The notes: generated from the letters alone by a model not told the origin. A DNA stretch of 64,000 nt from Metabacillus kandeliae (GCF_021166585.1 NZ_JAJOZE010000001.1:700062-764061), one strand, 5' to 3'. Counted from the first letter of the stretch, positions 26,497-36,250 are shown. Made by a program: numbers and translations.

Positions 26497-27822
26497 TTGT
26501 TTTTGCATGGAACCAGCACGGTAAATAACGATGGTCATCTTGAAATCGGCGGAGCCGACACAATCAGCCTTGCCAAAAAGTATGGAACACCTTTATATAT
26601 TTATGATGTGGCATTAATCCGCGAGAGGGCAAGGGGTTTCACAGAAGCCTTCCAAAAAGCAGGGGTAAAGGCGCAGGTAGCCTATGCCAGCAAAGCTTTT
26701 TCTTCTATTGCCATGTTTCAGCTGGCACATGAGGAAGGGCTTTCCCTAGACGTGGTTTCAGGGGGAGAGCTATATACAGCCATTCAGGCAGGCTTTCCAG
26801 CTTCCAAAATTCACTTTCACGGCAACAACAAAAGTGCCGAAGAGCTTGAAATGGCGCTTCAGCACCAAATTGGCTGTATCGTTGTGGATAATTTCCATGA
26901 AATCAGCCTGCTTAAATTGCTCGGAAAGCAGCTGAATAAAAAGGTACCGGTCCTCCTAAGGGTGACTCCTGGTGTTGAGGCCCATACTCATGACTACATC
27001 ACAACAGGACAGGAAGATTCAAAGTTCGGTTTTGATCTTCAAAACGGGCAGATTGAACAGGCGATAAAGCAGGTTCTCGATGCTGGCACATTTGATTTTC
27101 TTGGCATCCATTGTCATATCGGCTCCCAAATTTTTGATGCAGCCGGCTTTGTGCTGGCAGCGGAAAAAATATTCCAAAAGATCGGCGAATGGAGAGAGCA
27201 GTTTCAATACGTCCCAACTGTAGTTAATCTCGGCGGCGGCTTCGGCATCCGCTACACAGAGGAAGACGAGCCGCTGCCTCCTGCGCATTACGTTGAAAAA
27301 ATGATTGAAACAATCCAGGCAAAAGCTGCAGAGCTTGAGATTGAGCTGCCAGAAATATGGATTGAACCCGGCCGCTCGCTTGTAGGAGACGCAGGTACAA
27401 CGCTGTATACAGCGGGCTCACAGAAAGAAGTGCCGAACATCCGCCAGTATTTGGCTGTAGACGGGGGAATGAGCGACAACATCCGTCCTGCGCTGTACCA
27501 GGCAAAATACGAAGCAGTTCTGGCAAATAAAATGGCAGAAAAAGCGGACAAGACTTTTTCAATAGCCGGTAAATGCTGCGAGAGCGGCGACATGCTATTA
27601 TGGGATGTGCTTCTCCCTGAAGCAGCCGCTGGAGATACGCTTGCCGTCTTCTGTACAGGTGCGTACGGCTATTCAATGGCCAACAACTACAACCGCATTC
27701 CGCGGCCTGCTGTCCTGTTTGTGGAAGAAGGAGAAGAACAGCTAGTGGTAAGGCGGGAAACCTTTGAGGATCTGGTTTCATTGGATCTGCCCTTAAAATA
27801 TAAAGTTTCTCATAAATCATAA
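26497..27822 (+). CDS. lysA: Diaminopimelate decarboxylase
   Basis: A PLP enzyme that makes L-lysine from meso-diaminopimelate, the last step of the pathway. The 441 residues include the PLP lysine in YASKAFSS (about residue 60), the phosphate-binding NLGGGFGIRY and the active-site Cys in GKCCESGD. The start is TTG 26497, giving MFLHGTS as in B. subtilis; AGAGGGG lies about eight bases upstream. Upstream in-frame codons would add 33 unrelated residues. No lysine riboswitch is visible. Confidence 0.95.
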   Translation: MFLHGTSTVNNDGHLEIGGADTISLAKKYGTPLYIYDVALIRERARGFTEAFQKAGVKAQVAYASKAFSSIAMFQLAHEEGLSLDVVSGGELYTAIQAGFPASKIHFHGNNKSAEELEMALQHQIGCIVVDNFHEISLLKLLGKQLNKKVPVLLRVTPGVEAHTHDYITTGQEDSKFGFDLQNGQIEQAIKQVLDAGTFDFLGIHCHIGSQIFDAAGFVLAAEKIFQKIGEWREQFQYVPTVVNLGGGFGIRYTEEDEPLPPAHYVEKMIETIQAKAAELEIELPEIWIEPGRSLVGDAGTTLYTAGSQKEVPNIRQYLAVDGGMSDNIRPALYQAKYEAVLANKMAEKADKTFSIAGKCCESGDMLLWDVLLPEAAAGDTLAVFCTGAYGYSMANNYNRIPRPAVLFVEEGEEQLVVRRETFEDLVSLDLPLKYKVSHKS

Positions 27823-27824
27823 GA

Positions 27825-27855
27825 AAAAGAGCCGGCAAAATTGCCGGCTCTTTTA
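27825..27855 (+). terminator. Terminator of lysA
   Basis: Fourteen-bp stem AAAAGAGCCGGCAA/TTGCCGGCTCTTTT right after the lysA stop codon. Confidence 0.9.
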
Positions 27856-27874
27856 TTTGTATTTGAATTGGAAC

Positions 27875-28015
27875 AAGCCGCTTGCCCTTTTCTTGTCCAG
27901 CTCCAGCGGCTAGCCCCTCGAGTCGCTTCAAAAAAATCCTAAAAGTCCAAAACCAGACTTTTAGGATTTTTTCTCCAGCGCTTGTCGGGGCTGAACGAGC
28001 CGCTTGCGCTTTTCT
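27875..28015. repeat. Second repeat family: inverted element with internal terminator
   Basis: GC-rich arms AGCCGCTTGCCCTTTTCTT... and ...GAGCCGCTTGCGCTTTTCTT flank a central hairpin. The motifs TAGCCCCTCGAGTCGCTTC and GCGCTTGTCGGGGCTGA recall a repeat I know from many Bacillaceae genomes. It fills the gap between lysA and ypuA. Confidence 0.6.
27930..27972. terminator. Bidirectional terminator inside the repeat
   Basis: AATCCTAAAAGTC pairs with GACTTTTAGGATT, with six A before and six T after. It can end ypuA (minus) and any read-through from lysA. Confidence 0.9.
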
Positions 28016-28887
28016 TATTTCCCTGAGAACAGGGAAACGATCGCATTCCATAATGCAGCAAAGAAGTCCTGTGCTTTTTTGAGGAAGCTTTGTCCTTCAT
28101 CTGACTGAATATACTTTGTGATTTTGTCTTTTGCTTGATCAAGCTGCTGGCCAACCTGGTTCCAGTCAATATTGGCATTTTGCATGCTGTGGAAAAGGTC
28201 AATCAGCTTTTGAATATCAGCTTCGCTTAAAGTAATGTTCAAATCCTTTGCAGCCTTTTCAATCATTTGCTTGAGTTCTGCGTCGTCCTTCGGAAGTCCG
28301 TTTTTAGCGACCTCTTCTTTAATTTTTGCTAAAAGAGCTGCTGCATTTTCCTGGCCGTGCTCTTCGCCAAGCTTGGCTGTTGTCACAAGCTCCTGGTTTG
28401 CCACCTGTTTCACATCTTCTGGAATTGCTTTGTCTGAGCTTACTTCATAGGCTTTCATGAGACCTGTCAGAGCAGCAGTTCCTGAAACCTGTGTCGGTGC
28501 TGTCACATAAACAGTGGCATCCTTTACACCAGCAGTCATAAGCGCATTCAAGTACATTTCATCTGTTACCCAGTTAATGTTGTTTGTTTTAACTTCTAAT
28601 CCGGAACCCTTGTTTTCTATTTTAATAGATGAAGAGGAAAGCGCTTTTGTACCGATTTGAGAAGCTGGTACATATTTTCCTAGATATTTATGCTCTTCTG
28701 CATTTGAAACAGTAACCATCTGCGCGTCCTCGGGCGCACTCATTTCCTTCAGCAGTGCATCTTTTTGTCCTGCTGTCAGATTTTCACCCAATGTAACAAT
28801 GACATCTCCTACAGCACTGTCTGCAAAACTTACCTTTGGTGCGGCAAGCAGCATGGCTGCGAGAATTAAAACGATCCCTTTTTTCAC
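28015..28887 (-). CDS. ypuA: Secreted DUF1002 protein, YpuA-like
   Basis: A 290-residue protein with a signal peptide (cleavage after SFA, about residue 22) and no other membrane segment. It has the family features of YpuA: an alpha/beta N-terminal half (GVKDATVYVTAP, about residues 120-131) and a helical C-terminal half. The start is GTG 28887 with AAGGAGGG upstream. In B. subtilis the gene is linked to cell-envelope stress; its biochemical role is unknown. Confidence 0.85.
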   Translation of the reverse strand: MKKGIVLILAAMLLAAPKVSFADSAVGDVIVTLGENLTAGQKDALLKEMSAPEDAQMVTVSNAEEHKYLGKYVPASQIGTKALSSSSIKIENKGSGLEVKTNNINWVTDEMYLNALMTAGVKDATVYVTAPTQVSGTAALTGLMKAYEVSSDKAIPEDVKQVANQELVTTAKLGEEHGQENAAALLAKIKEEVAKNGLPKDDAELKQMIEKAAKDLNITLSEADIQKLIDLFHSMQNANIDWNQVGQQLDQAKDKITKYIQSDEGQSFLKKAQDFFAALWNAIVSLFSGK

Positions 28888-28934
28888 TGGAATACCCTCC
28901 TTGTAGGTACAATCCGCATAACGCGGACAAACTT

Positions 28935-28962
28935 ATTATAGTCCTTTTTCTTGAAATGTTAA
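28935..28962 (-). promoter_or_regulatory. SigA promoter of ypuA
   Basis: Minus strand TTAACA (28957-28962), 16 bases, TATAAT (28935-28940). Confidence 0.65.
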
Positions 28963-29085
28963 GAGATTTTTTATGCAGGACTATATGCAGAAGCGCAGTC
29001 TTATAGCTTCTGAAGCCGCAATATAGTAGAATAGATTACGGTCTCAATGATTAGACGCATAAACTATAACGGAGGTTTCAATCTT

Positions 29086-29523
29086 ATGAAAAAAGCACAG
29101 ATTACAATGGAGAACGGCACACAAATCAACATTGACCTTTTCCCGAACGAAGCACCTGGAACAGTAGCAAACTTTGAAAAGCTTGCAAATGAAGGGTTTT
29201 ATAACGGCCTGACATTCCACCGCGTTATTCCTGGTTTCGTTAGCCAAGGCGGCGATCCCAACGGCAACGGTACTGGAGGTCCCGGCTACACAATCAAATG
29301 CGAAACAGAAGGAAATCCTCACAAGCATACTGCAGGCGCTTTATCTATGGCGCATGCCGGAAGGGATACTGGCGGAAGCCAATTTTTCCTTGTGCATGAA
29401 CCGCAGCCTCATTTGAATGGCGTTCATACTGTTTTCGGACAGATTACGGAAGGCCTTGAAGAAGTCCGCAGCATGAAAAACGGCGATGTTATGAAGGAAG
29501 TTAAAGTTTGGGACGCTGAATAA
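29086..29523 (+). CDS. ppiB: Cyclophilin-type peptidyl-prolyl isomerase
   Basis: A cytoplasmic proline isomerase that speeds protein folding. The 145 residues carry the active-site [14 protein letters not shown] and [11 protein letters not shown] motifs. ATG 29086 follows GGAGG by about nine bases; an ATG 13 codons earlier has no such signal. It stands alone with a terminator, as in B. subtilis. Confidence 0.95.
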   Translation: MKKAQITMENGTQINIDLFPNEAPGTVANFEKLANEGFYNGLTFHRVIPGFVSQGGDPNGNGTGGPGYTIKCETEGNPHKHTAGALSMAHAGRDTGGSQFFLVHEPQPHLNGVHTVFGQITEGLEEVRSMKNGDVMKEVKVWDAE

Positions 29524-29526
29524 CAA

Positions 29527-29562
29527 TGAAAAGCCTGGAAATATTTCCAGGCTTTTATTTTT
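29527..29562 (+). terminator. Terminator of ppiB
   Basis: Stem AAAAGCCTGGAA/TTCCAGGCTTTT followed by ATTTTTT. Confidence 0.9.
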
Positions 29563-29623
29563 TACTAAGTAGCAGTGGTAAGAGCGGAGCAAAGCGTTTG
29601 GGCTTTGTGCTGAATGTTATCAG

Positions 29624-29652
29624 TTGCACAATATTTTTATCTTCGTTATGAT
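29624..29652 (+). promoter_or_regulatory. SigA promoter of the rib operon
   Basis: TTGCAC (29624-29629), 17 bases, TATGAT (29647-29652). It ends about 30 bases before the riboswitch. Confidence 0.75.
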
Positions 29653-29683
29653 ATTTGTTAAGGCTAACTTAATAACATTGTAA

Positions 29684-29822
29684 TCCTTCGGGGCAGGGTG
29701 AAATTCCCAACCGGCGGTGATGGAACAGTTTCTGTTTCCAAGTCCGTGACCCGGTAGCGTTTCGCTAACGGTGGATCCAGTGAAAATCTGGAGCCGACAG
29801 TATAGTCTGGATGGGAGAAGGA
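29684..29822 (+). ncRNA. FMN riboswitch (RFN element) of the rib operon
   Basis: The RFN core is unmistakable: GGGCAGGGTGAAATTCCCAA, CCGGCGGTGAT, AGCCGACAGTATAGTCTGG and ATGGGAGAAGG. FMN binding would favour the terminator at 29905 and stop riboflavin gene expression. It sits between the promoter and ribD. Confidence 0.97.
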
Positions 29823-29904
29823 TCACAATTTTCTTGACGGGTATAATTTTTCTGAAAAAATGAAAATTTATGCTCTAGTTTGTCATGCAAATGTGATCGT
29901 TTTC

Positions 29905-29942
29905 AAAAGCTCTGGGGAACATATTCCCTAGAGCTTTTTTTA
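29905..29942 (+). terminator. Riboswitch expression-platform terminator
   Basis: AAAAGCTCTGGGGAA folds with TTCCCTAGAGCTTTT (one mismatched pair), then T. It lies between the RFN aptamer and ribD, as in the B. subtilis operon. Confidence 0.85.
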
Positions 29943-29981
29943 GTCTTATTATTTTATCAGAGTCAAGGGGAGGTGCCGCTT

Positions 29982-31064
29982 TTGAATGATGAAGAGTATA
30001 TGAAGCAAGCTCTTGCCTTAGCTGAGCATGGAAGAGGACAGACAGCACCAAACCCGATGGTGGGCGCAATGGTGGTAAAAGATGGAGAAGTGGCTGGAAT
30101 TGGCGCTCATTTAAAAGCAGGCACTCCGCACGCAGAAGTGCACGCTATCCGCATGGCTGGCGAGAAAGCAAAGGGATCGACGGTATATGTCACATTGGAG
30201 CCGTGCAGCCATTATGGAAGAACACCGCCCTGTGCTGATCTCCTGATACAAAGCCGGATAAAGAAAGCAGTCATCGCAACAGTCGATCCAAACCCCGAAG
30301 TGGCAGGAAGAGGGATTCAGAAATTAAAGAATGCAGGTATTGAGGTAACTGTAGGGATATTGGAAGAGGAAGCAAAAGAACTGAATGCTTTTTTCTTCCA
30401 TTTTATTAAAACAAAAACGCCTTATGTCACGCTGAAATCAGCTGCCAGCATGGATGGCAAAACCGCTGCATCCTCAGGTGACAGCAAATGGATTACTGGC
30501 GAGGCGGCACGGGAGGATGTTCACAGGCTGAGGGAGCTGCATGACGCAATACTTTGCGGAGTGGATACGGTGATTCACGATGACCCGAGTCTGACCTGCC
30601 GAATTCCAGGTGCAAAAAGGCAGCCTGTTAGAATCATTCTGGATACTCATTGCCGCATCCCGAAAAATGCAAAAGTACTGACAGATGAAGAATCCAGAAC
30701 ATGGATTGTTGCAGGGAGCAAGGCGGATTCCAGAAAAATAAACGGTCTCATTGAATCGGGCGCCGAAGTTTTACAGATGGATCAGGAAGATATCAGAATA
30801 CCTGATCTCCTCAAGCTGCTTGGAGAAAAGGGCATCACCTCTTTGCTTGTAGAAGGCGGAAGCACTGTGATGGGAAGTTTTATAGAAGCACGAGCCTTTA
30901 AGAGAATGATTTTGTATATGGCGCCTAAATTAATTATAGGCAGAGATGCATTGCCTATTGCCGGCGGTGTTGGTCCGCAAACAATGAAAGAGGCAGGAAG
31001 CTTGGTTTTCAAGGACGTTTCCATGATAGGAAACGACTTGAGAATAACAGCCGAGCCAGTATAG
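29982..31064 (+). CDS. ribD: Bifunctional riboflavin deaminase/reductase RibD
   Basis: It deaminates and then reduces the pyrimidine intermediate from GTP in riboflavin synthesis. The 360 residues have an N-terminal zinc deaminase domain (HAEVHA and PCSHYGRTPPC) and a C-terminal NADPH reductase domain (from about residue 146). The start is TTG 29982 with GGGGAGGTG upstream; an earlier ATG would lie in the terminator hairpin. First gene of ribD-ribE-ribBA-ribH. Confidence 0.95.
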   Translation: MNDEEYMKQALALAEHGRGQTAPNPMVGAMVVKDGEVAGIGAHLKAGTPHAEVHAIRMAGEKAKGSTVYVTLEPCSHYGRTPPCADLLIQSRIKKAVIATVDPNPEVAGRGIQKLKNAGIEVTVGILEEEAKELNAFFFHFIKTKTPYVTLKSAASMDGKTAASSGDSKWITGEAAREDVHRLRELHDAILCGVDTVIHDDPSLTCRIPGAKRQPVRIILDTHCRIPKNAKVLTDEESRTWIVAGSKADSRKINGLIESGAEVLQMDQEDIRIPDLLKLLGEKGITSLLVEGGSTVMGSFIEARAFKRMILYMAPKLIIGRDALPIAGGVGPQTMKEAGSLVFKDVSMIGNDLRITAEPV

Positions 31065-31075
31065 GAGAGATCAGC

Positions 31076-31714
31076 ATGTTTACAGGTATTATTGAAGAAA
31101 TTGGACATGTAGCTGAGGCAAAGCAGGGCTCACGGTCCATGGTTCTCAACATTCAGGCTGAATTGATTATGAAGGATATCGTTCTTGGCGACAGCATTTC
31201 CATTAACGGGATTTGCCTGACCGTAACCGGCTTTAATGACAAGACGTTTGCCGTAGATGTGATGCCCGAAACAATGAAAGCCACCAATCTCCGTTTTCTA
31301 AAAAAAGGCTCGCCTGTTAATTTGGAAAGGGCGATGGCAGCAAATGGAAGATTTGGAGGACACTTCGTCAGCGGGCACGTTGACGGAACCGGCATCATAG
31401 CAAAGAAAAAAGCAGAAGAGAATGCGGTTTATTACACGATTCAGACTTCAGAGTTCATTACAGAAACGCTGATGCTAAAAGGATCAATCGCTGTGGATGG
31501 CATCAGTCTTACCATTTTCGGCCTAAAGGACGGCTTTGTGACGGTTTCCCTTATTCCCCATACACTCCAGGAAACGGTTCTTGGCAGCAAGGGTGAAGGA
31601 GATACAGTCAACATTGAATGTGACATGGTCGGGAAATACTTATATAAATTCGCAGAAGGCGGCAAAAAGAAACCCTTAAATGCAGATTTTTTCAGAGAAC
31701 ATGGCTTTATTTAG
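31076..31714 (+). CDS. ribE: Riboflavin synthase alpha subunit
   Basis: It joins two lumazine molecules into riboflavin and a pyrimidine. The 212 residues are two similar lumazine-binding domains (start MFTGIIEE, GHFVSGHVD, and the second repeat from about residue 98). It lies 11 bases after ribD, and works inside the capsid of RibH. In B. subtilis naming it is ribE or ribB by author. Confidence 0.95.
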   Translation: MFTGIIEEIGHVAEAKQGSRSMVLNIQAELIMKDIVLGDSISINGICLTVTGFNDKTFAVDVMPETMKATNLRFLKKGSPVNLERAMAANGRFGGHFVSGHVDGTGIIAKKKAEENAVYYTIQTSEFITETLMLKGSIAVDGISLTIFGLKDGFVTVSLIPHTLQETVLGSKGEGDTVNIECDMVGKYLYKFAEGGKKKPLNADFFREHGFI

Positions 31715-31729
31715 TCAGGAGGAGAAAAT

Positions 31730-32923
31730 ATGTTTCATTCAATCGAAGAAGCGCTGCTGGACTTAAAAAAAGGCAAAGTAGTGATTGTAGTAGATGATGA
31801 AGATAGAGAAAACGAAGGGGATTTTATCGCTCTTGGAGAAGCAGCCGCTCCTGAGATTATTAACCTCATGGCTTCAAAAGGACGCGGGCTGATTTGCGTG
31901 CCGATGACAGAGGAGAAAGCAAAAGTGCTGGATTTTCAGCCTATGGTCAACCATAACACAGACCCTAACGGCACGGCTTTCACCGTCAGTGTGGACCACG
32001 TTTCTTCCACCACGGGCATCAGCGCCTTTGAAAGATCGCGGACAGTCCTTGGAATGCTTGATAAGGATGCCAAAAGTACGGATTTTGTCCGGCCGGGACA
32101 TATCTTTCCTTTAATCGCCAAAGAAGGCGGGGTTTTAAGAAGAGCGGGTCATACAGAGGCAGCTGTTGATTTGGCGAAATTGTGCGGCAGTGAACCTGTA
32201 GGCGTCATTTGCGAAATCATGAACGAAGATGGATCAATGGCCAGGGTGCCTGAATTGATCGAGCTTTCAAAAGAACTTGATGTGAAATTAATCACAATCA
32301 AAGATTTAATCAAGTATCGGAACCATTCAGACAAGCTCATTAGAAGAGAAGCAGAAATCAATTTGCCGACCGATTTCGGCACTTTTAAAATGTATGGATA
32401 TTCAAACCTCCTTGATGGAAAAGAGCATGTGGCACTTGTGAAAGGGAAAATTGAGGAAGGTGAACCGGCTTTGGTCAGAGTTCACTCAGAGTGCATCACA
32501 GGAGATGTTTTCGGCTCGAAAAGGTGTGACTGCGGCCCGCAGCTGCATGCTGCTTTGAAGAGAATCGAAGAAGAGGGCAAGGGAATCTTGCTTTACATGC
32601 GCCAGGAAGGAAGAGGCATCGGCCTTATTAACAAAATGCGGGCGTATAAGCTTCAGGAAGAGGGGCTTGATACGGTTGAAGCCAATGAAAAACTTGGATT
32701 TAAAGCAGATTTGCGGGATTACGGCATCGGCGCTCAAATATTAAAAGATCTTGGGATTCGAAAATTGAGGCTTTTAACGAACAATCCCCGCAAAATTGCC
32801 GGTCTTGAAGGATATGGTCTCGAGGTAGCCGAAAGGGTTCCGCTGCAAATTCCGGCGGTGCGGGAGAATGAACGCTATCTAAAAACAAAGCATGATAAGC
32901 TTGGGCATTTGCTTCATATATAA
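31730..32923 (+). CDS. ribBA: DHBP synthase / GTP cyclohydrolase II fusion
   Basis: It makes both precursors of lumazine: 3,4-dihydroxy-2-butanone 4-phosphate from ribulose 5-phosphate, and the pyrimidine from GTP. The 397 residues contain [10 protein letters not shown] (about residues 26-35) for the first domain and [18 protein letters not shown] (about 251-268, zinc cysteines) for the second. Called ribA in B. subtilis. It follows ribE by 15 bases. Confidence 0.95.
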   Translation: MFHSIEEALLDLKKGKVVIVVDDEDRENEGDFIALGEAAAPEIINLMASKGRGLICVPMTEEKAKVLDFQPMVNHNTDPNGTAFTVSVDHVSSTTGISAFERSRTVLGMLDKDAKSTDFVRPGHIFPLIAKEGGVLRRAGHTEAAVDLAKLCGSEPVGVICEIMNEDGSMARVPELIELSKELDVKLITIKDLIKYRNHSDKLIRREAEINLPTDFGTFKMYGYSNLLDGKEHVALVKGKIEEGEPALVRVHSECITGDVFGSKRCDCGPQLHAALKRIEEEGKGILLYMRQEGRGIGLINKMRAYKLQEEGLDTVEANEKLGFKADLRDYGIGAQILKDLGIRKLRLLTNNPRKIAGLEGYGLEVAERVPLQIPAVRENERYLKTKHDKLGHLLHI

Positions 32924-32952
32924 GCTGAAAAATAAAACAGGATGGTGCAGAA

Positions 32953-33420
32953 ATGGCTAAAATTCACGAAGGAAATTTAATTGCAGAAGGTTTAAAGGTT
33001 GGAATTGTGGTAGGCAGATTTAATGAATTTATTACTTCTAGACTCCTGGGCGGTGCAGAGGATGCGCTGAAGCGCCATGGAATACCAGAAGACAATGTGG
33101 AAATTGCATGGGTGCCGGGGGCGTTTGAAATTCCTCTTGTTGCAAAGAAAATGGCCGAATCAGGCAAGTACGATGCAGTCATTACTTTAGGAACAGTCAT
33201 CAGAGGGTCCACAAGCCATTATGATTATGTATGCAATGAAGCGGCTAAAGGAGTGTCTCAGGCGTCATTGACAAGCGGCATTCCTGTCATCTTTGGAGTT
33301 TTGACAACAGAAAATATTGAGCAGGCAGTAGAACGGGCAGGAACAAAAGCCGGAAATAAGGGCTGGGAAGCTGCTGTATCAGCCATAGAGATGGCTAATT
33401 TAATGAAGACACTTGGCTAA
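32953..33420 (+). CDS. ribH: 6,7-dimethyl-8-ribityllumazine synthase
   Basis: It condenses the two RibBA/RibD products into lumazine and forms a 60-subunit capsid. The 155 residues show VGRFNEFIT, the loop GAFEIP and [16 protein letters not shown]. Last core gene of the riboflavin operon; no terminator directly follows, so ribT may be reached from the same transcript. Confidence 0.95.
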   Translation: MAKIHEGNLIAEGLKVGIVVGRFNEFITSRLLGGAEDALKRHGIPEDNVEIAWVPGAFEIPLVAKKMAESGKYDAVITLGTVIRGSTSHYDYVCNEAAKGVSQASLTSGIPVIFGVLTTENIEQAVERAGTKAGNKGWEAAVSAIEMANLMKTLG

Positions 33421-33433
33421 TCTCATAAAAAGG

Positions 33434-33462
33434 TTTAAATTAGCGGAATTTCTGTATATAAT
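33434..33462 (+). promoter_or_regulatory. Candidate own promoter of ribT
   Basis: TTTAAA, 17 bases, TATAAT (33457-33462). About 120 bases of leader follow, with a CCTGCT/AGCAGG hairpin near 33540-33556; I recognise no known riboswitch in it. Confidence 0.6.
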
Positions 33463-33576
33463 ATTCTGTGGAGCGATTTTTACAGATCGATGGACGGAAA
33501 AAAGCAAATTTTATCTTTGATAAGAACTTGCACGCTATTCCTGCTGTCTTAAGCAGGGTAGCTATTTCGCTAATGA

Positions 33577-33951
<375 letters not shown>

Positions 33952-33967
33952 ACAGCCTTAAAATCTT

Positions 33968-33999
33968 TAAAAGCAGAGGATTAATCCTCTGCTTTTTTG
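33968..33999. terminator. Bidirectional terminator between ribT and ypuF
   Basis: Stem AAAAGCAGAGGA/TCCTCTGCTTTT. The ypuF stop codon lies inside its loop. Confidence 0.88.
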
Positions 34000-34529
34000 A
34001 TGGCATTTTTTCTTTTTTCTTCCCTTAATTGTTTTTGCCTGTTCCGTTCTGAAATGACATCTTCCCGGTTTCGCAAAGAGTGTCTGTTAATTAAAGGGAG
34101 ATTTTCAAGCTGGCTCGGTGAACCCCACTGCATGCCGCGGTTTTTGCATTCTTTTCGGCATTCATTCAGGAGGGACTGATCGGCGATGGGGAGATCAATG
34201 CTTTCATATGGTCCATCTTCTCTGATTTTATTGATACAAGCAGTTATTTGCTTTAATAATCGGGATTCATCTAGGCCAAGTTTCTTTAAGGCTGTTTTTT
34301 CAGCAGAAAAAATACCTTCAGCATTGTTCATCAGCCGAAGGGCTCCCGGAAAATTTCCTCTTCGATGATGATAAAGCGCAACAGCGAGCTGAATCAGTCC
34401 GACCCAAACGATCTTCCGTTCCTGCACCGGCTTTTCTTTCCAATATTCCTCCAGTACTTCATGGCATTCAAAATAATCTCTGTCCCCATGAAAATGGACT
34501 AAGTAATCTATGTATGCATCAGGATACAT
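33981..34529 (-). CDS. ypuF: DUF309 protein, YpuF-like
   Basis: A 182-residue mostly helical protein with the DUF309 signature FHGDRDYFECHEVLEEYW near residue 12. It resembles B. subtilis YpuF, which lies at the same place between ribT and scpA. The start ATG 34529 has GAGGTG seven bases upstream. The C-terminal 60 residues are highly charged. Function unknown. Confidence 0.82.
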   Translation of the reverse strand: MYPDAYIDYLVHFHGDRDYFECHEVLEEYWKEKPVQERKIVWVGLIQLAVALYHHRRGNFPGALRLMNNAEGIFSAEKTALKKLGLDESRLLKQITACINKIREDGPYESIDLPIADQSLLNECRKECKNRGMQWGSPSQLENLPLINRHSLRNREDVISERNRQKQLREEKRKNAIKKAED

Positions 34530-34597
34530 AAGGAGCACCTCATTTTAGGTCAGTTTGCTTTAAAGCAAGTTTATCATAAGAAGAACGGCTGCTGGAA

Positions 34598-34624
34598 TGA
34601 AAAAGAAAGCGCCAAATGGCGCCT
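34598..34624 (-). terminator. Terminator of the YjcZ-type gene
   Basis: GGCGCCATTTGGCGC hairpin with a T-rich tail on the minus strand. Confidence 0.75.
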
Positions 34625-34638
34625 TCCTTAGCAAACAA

Positions 34639-34734
34639 CTAGCATAACCAAGCTGCACCTACGATAATCAACAAGATAAACAATACGACGATAAGTGCAA
34701 AGCCTCCGCCGTAAGCGAATCCGCCATCACCCAT
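34639..34734 (-). CDS. YjcZ-family sporulation peptide
   Basis: A 31-residue peptide with an N-terminal glycine/aromatic stretch (GDGGFAYGGGF) and one hydrophobic helix (ALIVVLFILLIIVG) ending in Cys. These are the marks of the YjcZ/SscA family of small spore-associated peptides, often missed because of size. AAGGAGG lies eight bases upstream of ATG 34734 and a terminator follows. Its place beside scpA is not one I know from B. subtilis. Confidence 0.85.
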   Translation of the reverse strand: MGDGGFAYGGGFALIVVLFILLIIVGAAWLC

Positions 34735-34761
34735 GTTTGTTTCCTCCTTCATGTCTGGCAT

Positions 34762-34806
34762 TTACATAGGCATCATATGACCGGGCGGCTTGGCTTGCAT
34801 GGGCAT
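34762..34806 (-). CDS. Possible 14-residue Met/Pro peptide
   Basis: The frame MPMQAKPPGHMMPM has an AGGA eight bases upstream and ends about 30 bases before the YjcZ-type start, on the same strand. The composition is unusual, but an ORF this short may be chance. I know no family for it. Confidence 0.25.
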   Translation of the reverse strand: MPMQAKPPGHMMPM

Positions 34807-34836
34807 CTGCCCGTTCCTAAGTAAATTAATTATATA

Positions 34837-34865
34837 TTGGACAAGCGGCGTGAATGTTCTATACT
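34837..34865 (+). promoter_or_regulatory. SigA promoter of scpA
   Basis: TTGGAC, 17 bases, TATACT (34860-34865). Confidence 0.75.
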
Positions 34866-34905
34866 ATTGGATAGTGGTTAATTAGAGATGTTGGTGGGAT
34901 TACAG

Positions 34906-35661
34906 TTGAAATACCATGTTAAGCTTGACGCATTTGAAGGACCGCTGGATTTGCTCCTTCATTTAATAAACCGTCTGGAAATTGATATTTATGATATTCC
35001 GATGGCTGAAATTACTGAACAATATATGTACTTTATTCACGCTATGAAAGAGCTTCAGCTTGATGTTGCTTCTGAATACCTTGTTATGGCCGCTACGCTT
35101 TTATCGATCAAGAGCAGAATGCTCCTTCCAAAGCAGGAGGAAATGCTTCTTGATGATGAATTCGGAGAAGAGGCTTTAGAAGACCCTAGGGAAGAGCTGA
35201 TAAACAGGCTGATTGAATACCGCCGCTATAAGGAAGCGGCAGGTGAGCTGAAAGCAAGAGAAGAAGACAGAGCATTGCTCTATACAAAGCCGCCGAGCGA
35301 TTTGAGCGAATTTGCATCAGATATTAAACCCGACAGAGGGCCGATCGATGTGTCTGTATATGATATGCTCGGCGCTTTTCAAAAGCTGATGCGGCGGAAA
35401 AAGCTGCAAAGGCCGGCCTCGGCCAAAATAACGCGGCAGGAAATTCCGATTGAAAAGCGAATGGATGAAATAATGACGGAACTCAGGAATGTTCCGGGAC
35501 GAAGAAGCTTTTATGATTTATTCCCTTATGATTCAAAGGACCACTTAGTCGTAACTTTTCTTGCTGTTCTGGAACTGATGAAAAAAAACCTGATCAATAT
35601 CGAGCAGGAGCACAATTTTTCAGACCTTTTCGTCACAGGGAGTGAACAGCATGGAAAATAG
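34906..35661 (+). CDS. scpA: Segregation and condensation protein A
   Basis: The kleisin subunit that bridges the SMC dimer in the condensin complex. The 251 residues begin with the N-terminal SMC-binding [12 protein letters not shown] and contain [12 protein letters not shown] and the C-terminal winged helix. I choose TTG 34906 (M-K-Y-H-V-K), since TTGGTGGGA lies seven bases ahead and B. subtilis ScpA begins similarly; ATG 34888 is the alternative. It overlaps scpB by 11 bases. Confidence 0.94.
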   Translation: MKYHVKLDAFEGPLDLLLHLINRLEIDIYDIPMAEITEQYMYFIHAMKELQLDVASEYLVMAATLLSIKSRMLLPKQEEMLLDDEFGEEALEDPREELINRLIEYRRYKEAAGELKAREEDRALLYTKPPSDLSEFASDIKPDRGPIDVSVYDMLGAFQKLMRRKKLQRPASAKITRQEIPIEKRMDEIMTELRNVPGRRSFYDLFPYDSKDHLVVTFLAVLELMKKNLINIEQEHNFSDLFVTGSEQHGK

Positions 35662-36250
35662 CAAAATGGCAGAATGGAAGGCTATTGCCGAAGCCCTTCT
35701 TTTTGCAGCAGGAGACGAAGGTTTGTCCATCAGGCAGCTTTCCGAAGTTCTGGAAATAGATGAACGGGAAACAGCAGATGTTCTTGAAGCATTAAAAGAA
35801 AGCTATTCACATACTGAGCGAGGGATTATGCTGACAGGGATTGCCGGCGTTTACCAGCTGGCAACGAAGAAAACACTTGCCCAGTATTTGAAAAAGCTTG
35901 TGGAAAACCCCGGCCCCTCTTCTCTCTCACAGGCAGCCCTAGAAACTCTTGCGATTGTTGCCTACAAGCAGCCGATCACAAGAACGGAAATTGAGGAAAT
36001 TAGAGGGGTGAAAACAGAACGCCCGCTTCAGACACTTGTTACAAAGGCAATTATTAAAGAGGTCGGAAGGGCAGAAGGATCTGGAAGAGCCATACTGTAC
36101 GGCACTACAAGAGAATTTCTGGAGTACTTTGGATTGGGATCGATTGATGATCTGCCTCCGCTGCCTGAATCTGCAGATGATGAAGGCGATCAGGAAGAAG
36201 CAGATCTGTTTTTTGAAAAATTCAATGAAACACTGAATGACCTAAAATAA
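35651..36250 (+). CDS. scpB: Segregation and condensation protein B
   Basis: The winged-helix partner of ScpA; two ScpB bind the kleisin linker in the SMC complex. The 199 residues show [11 protein letters not shown] (about residues 12-22) and the conserved [23 protein letters not shown] 35651 is preceded by AGGGAG. Co-translated with scpA. Confidence 0.94.
   Translation: MENSKMAEWKAIAEALLFAAGDEGLSIRQLSEVLEIDERETADVLEALKESYSHTERGIMLTGIAGVYQLATKKTLAQYLKKLVENPGPSSLSQAALETLAIVAYKQPITRTEIEEIRGVKTERPLQTLVTKAIIKEVGRAEGSGRAILYGTTREFLEYFGLGSIDDLPPLPESADDEGDQEEADLFFEKFNETLNDLK

Noticed and set aside
27224-28051. A 275-codon minus-strand frame opposite lysA
   Set aside because: It mirrors lysA codons, is rich in Leu/Ala/Arg without domain features, and runs through a terminator.
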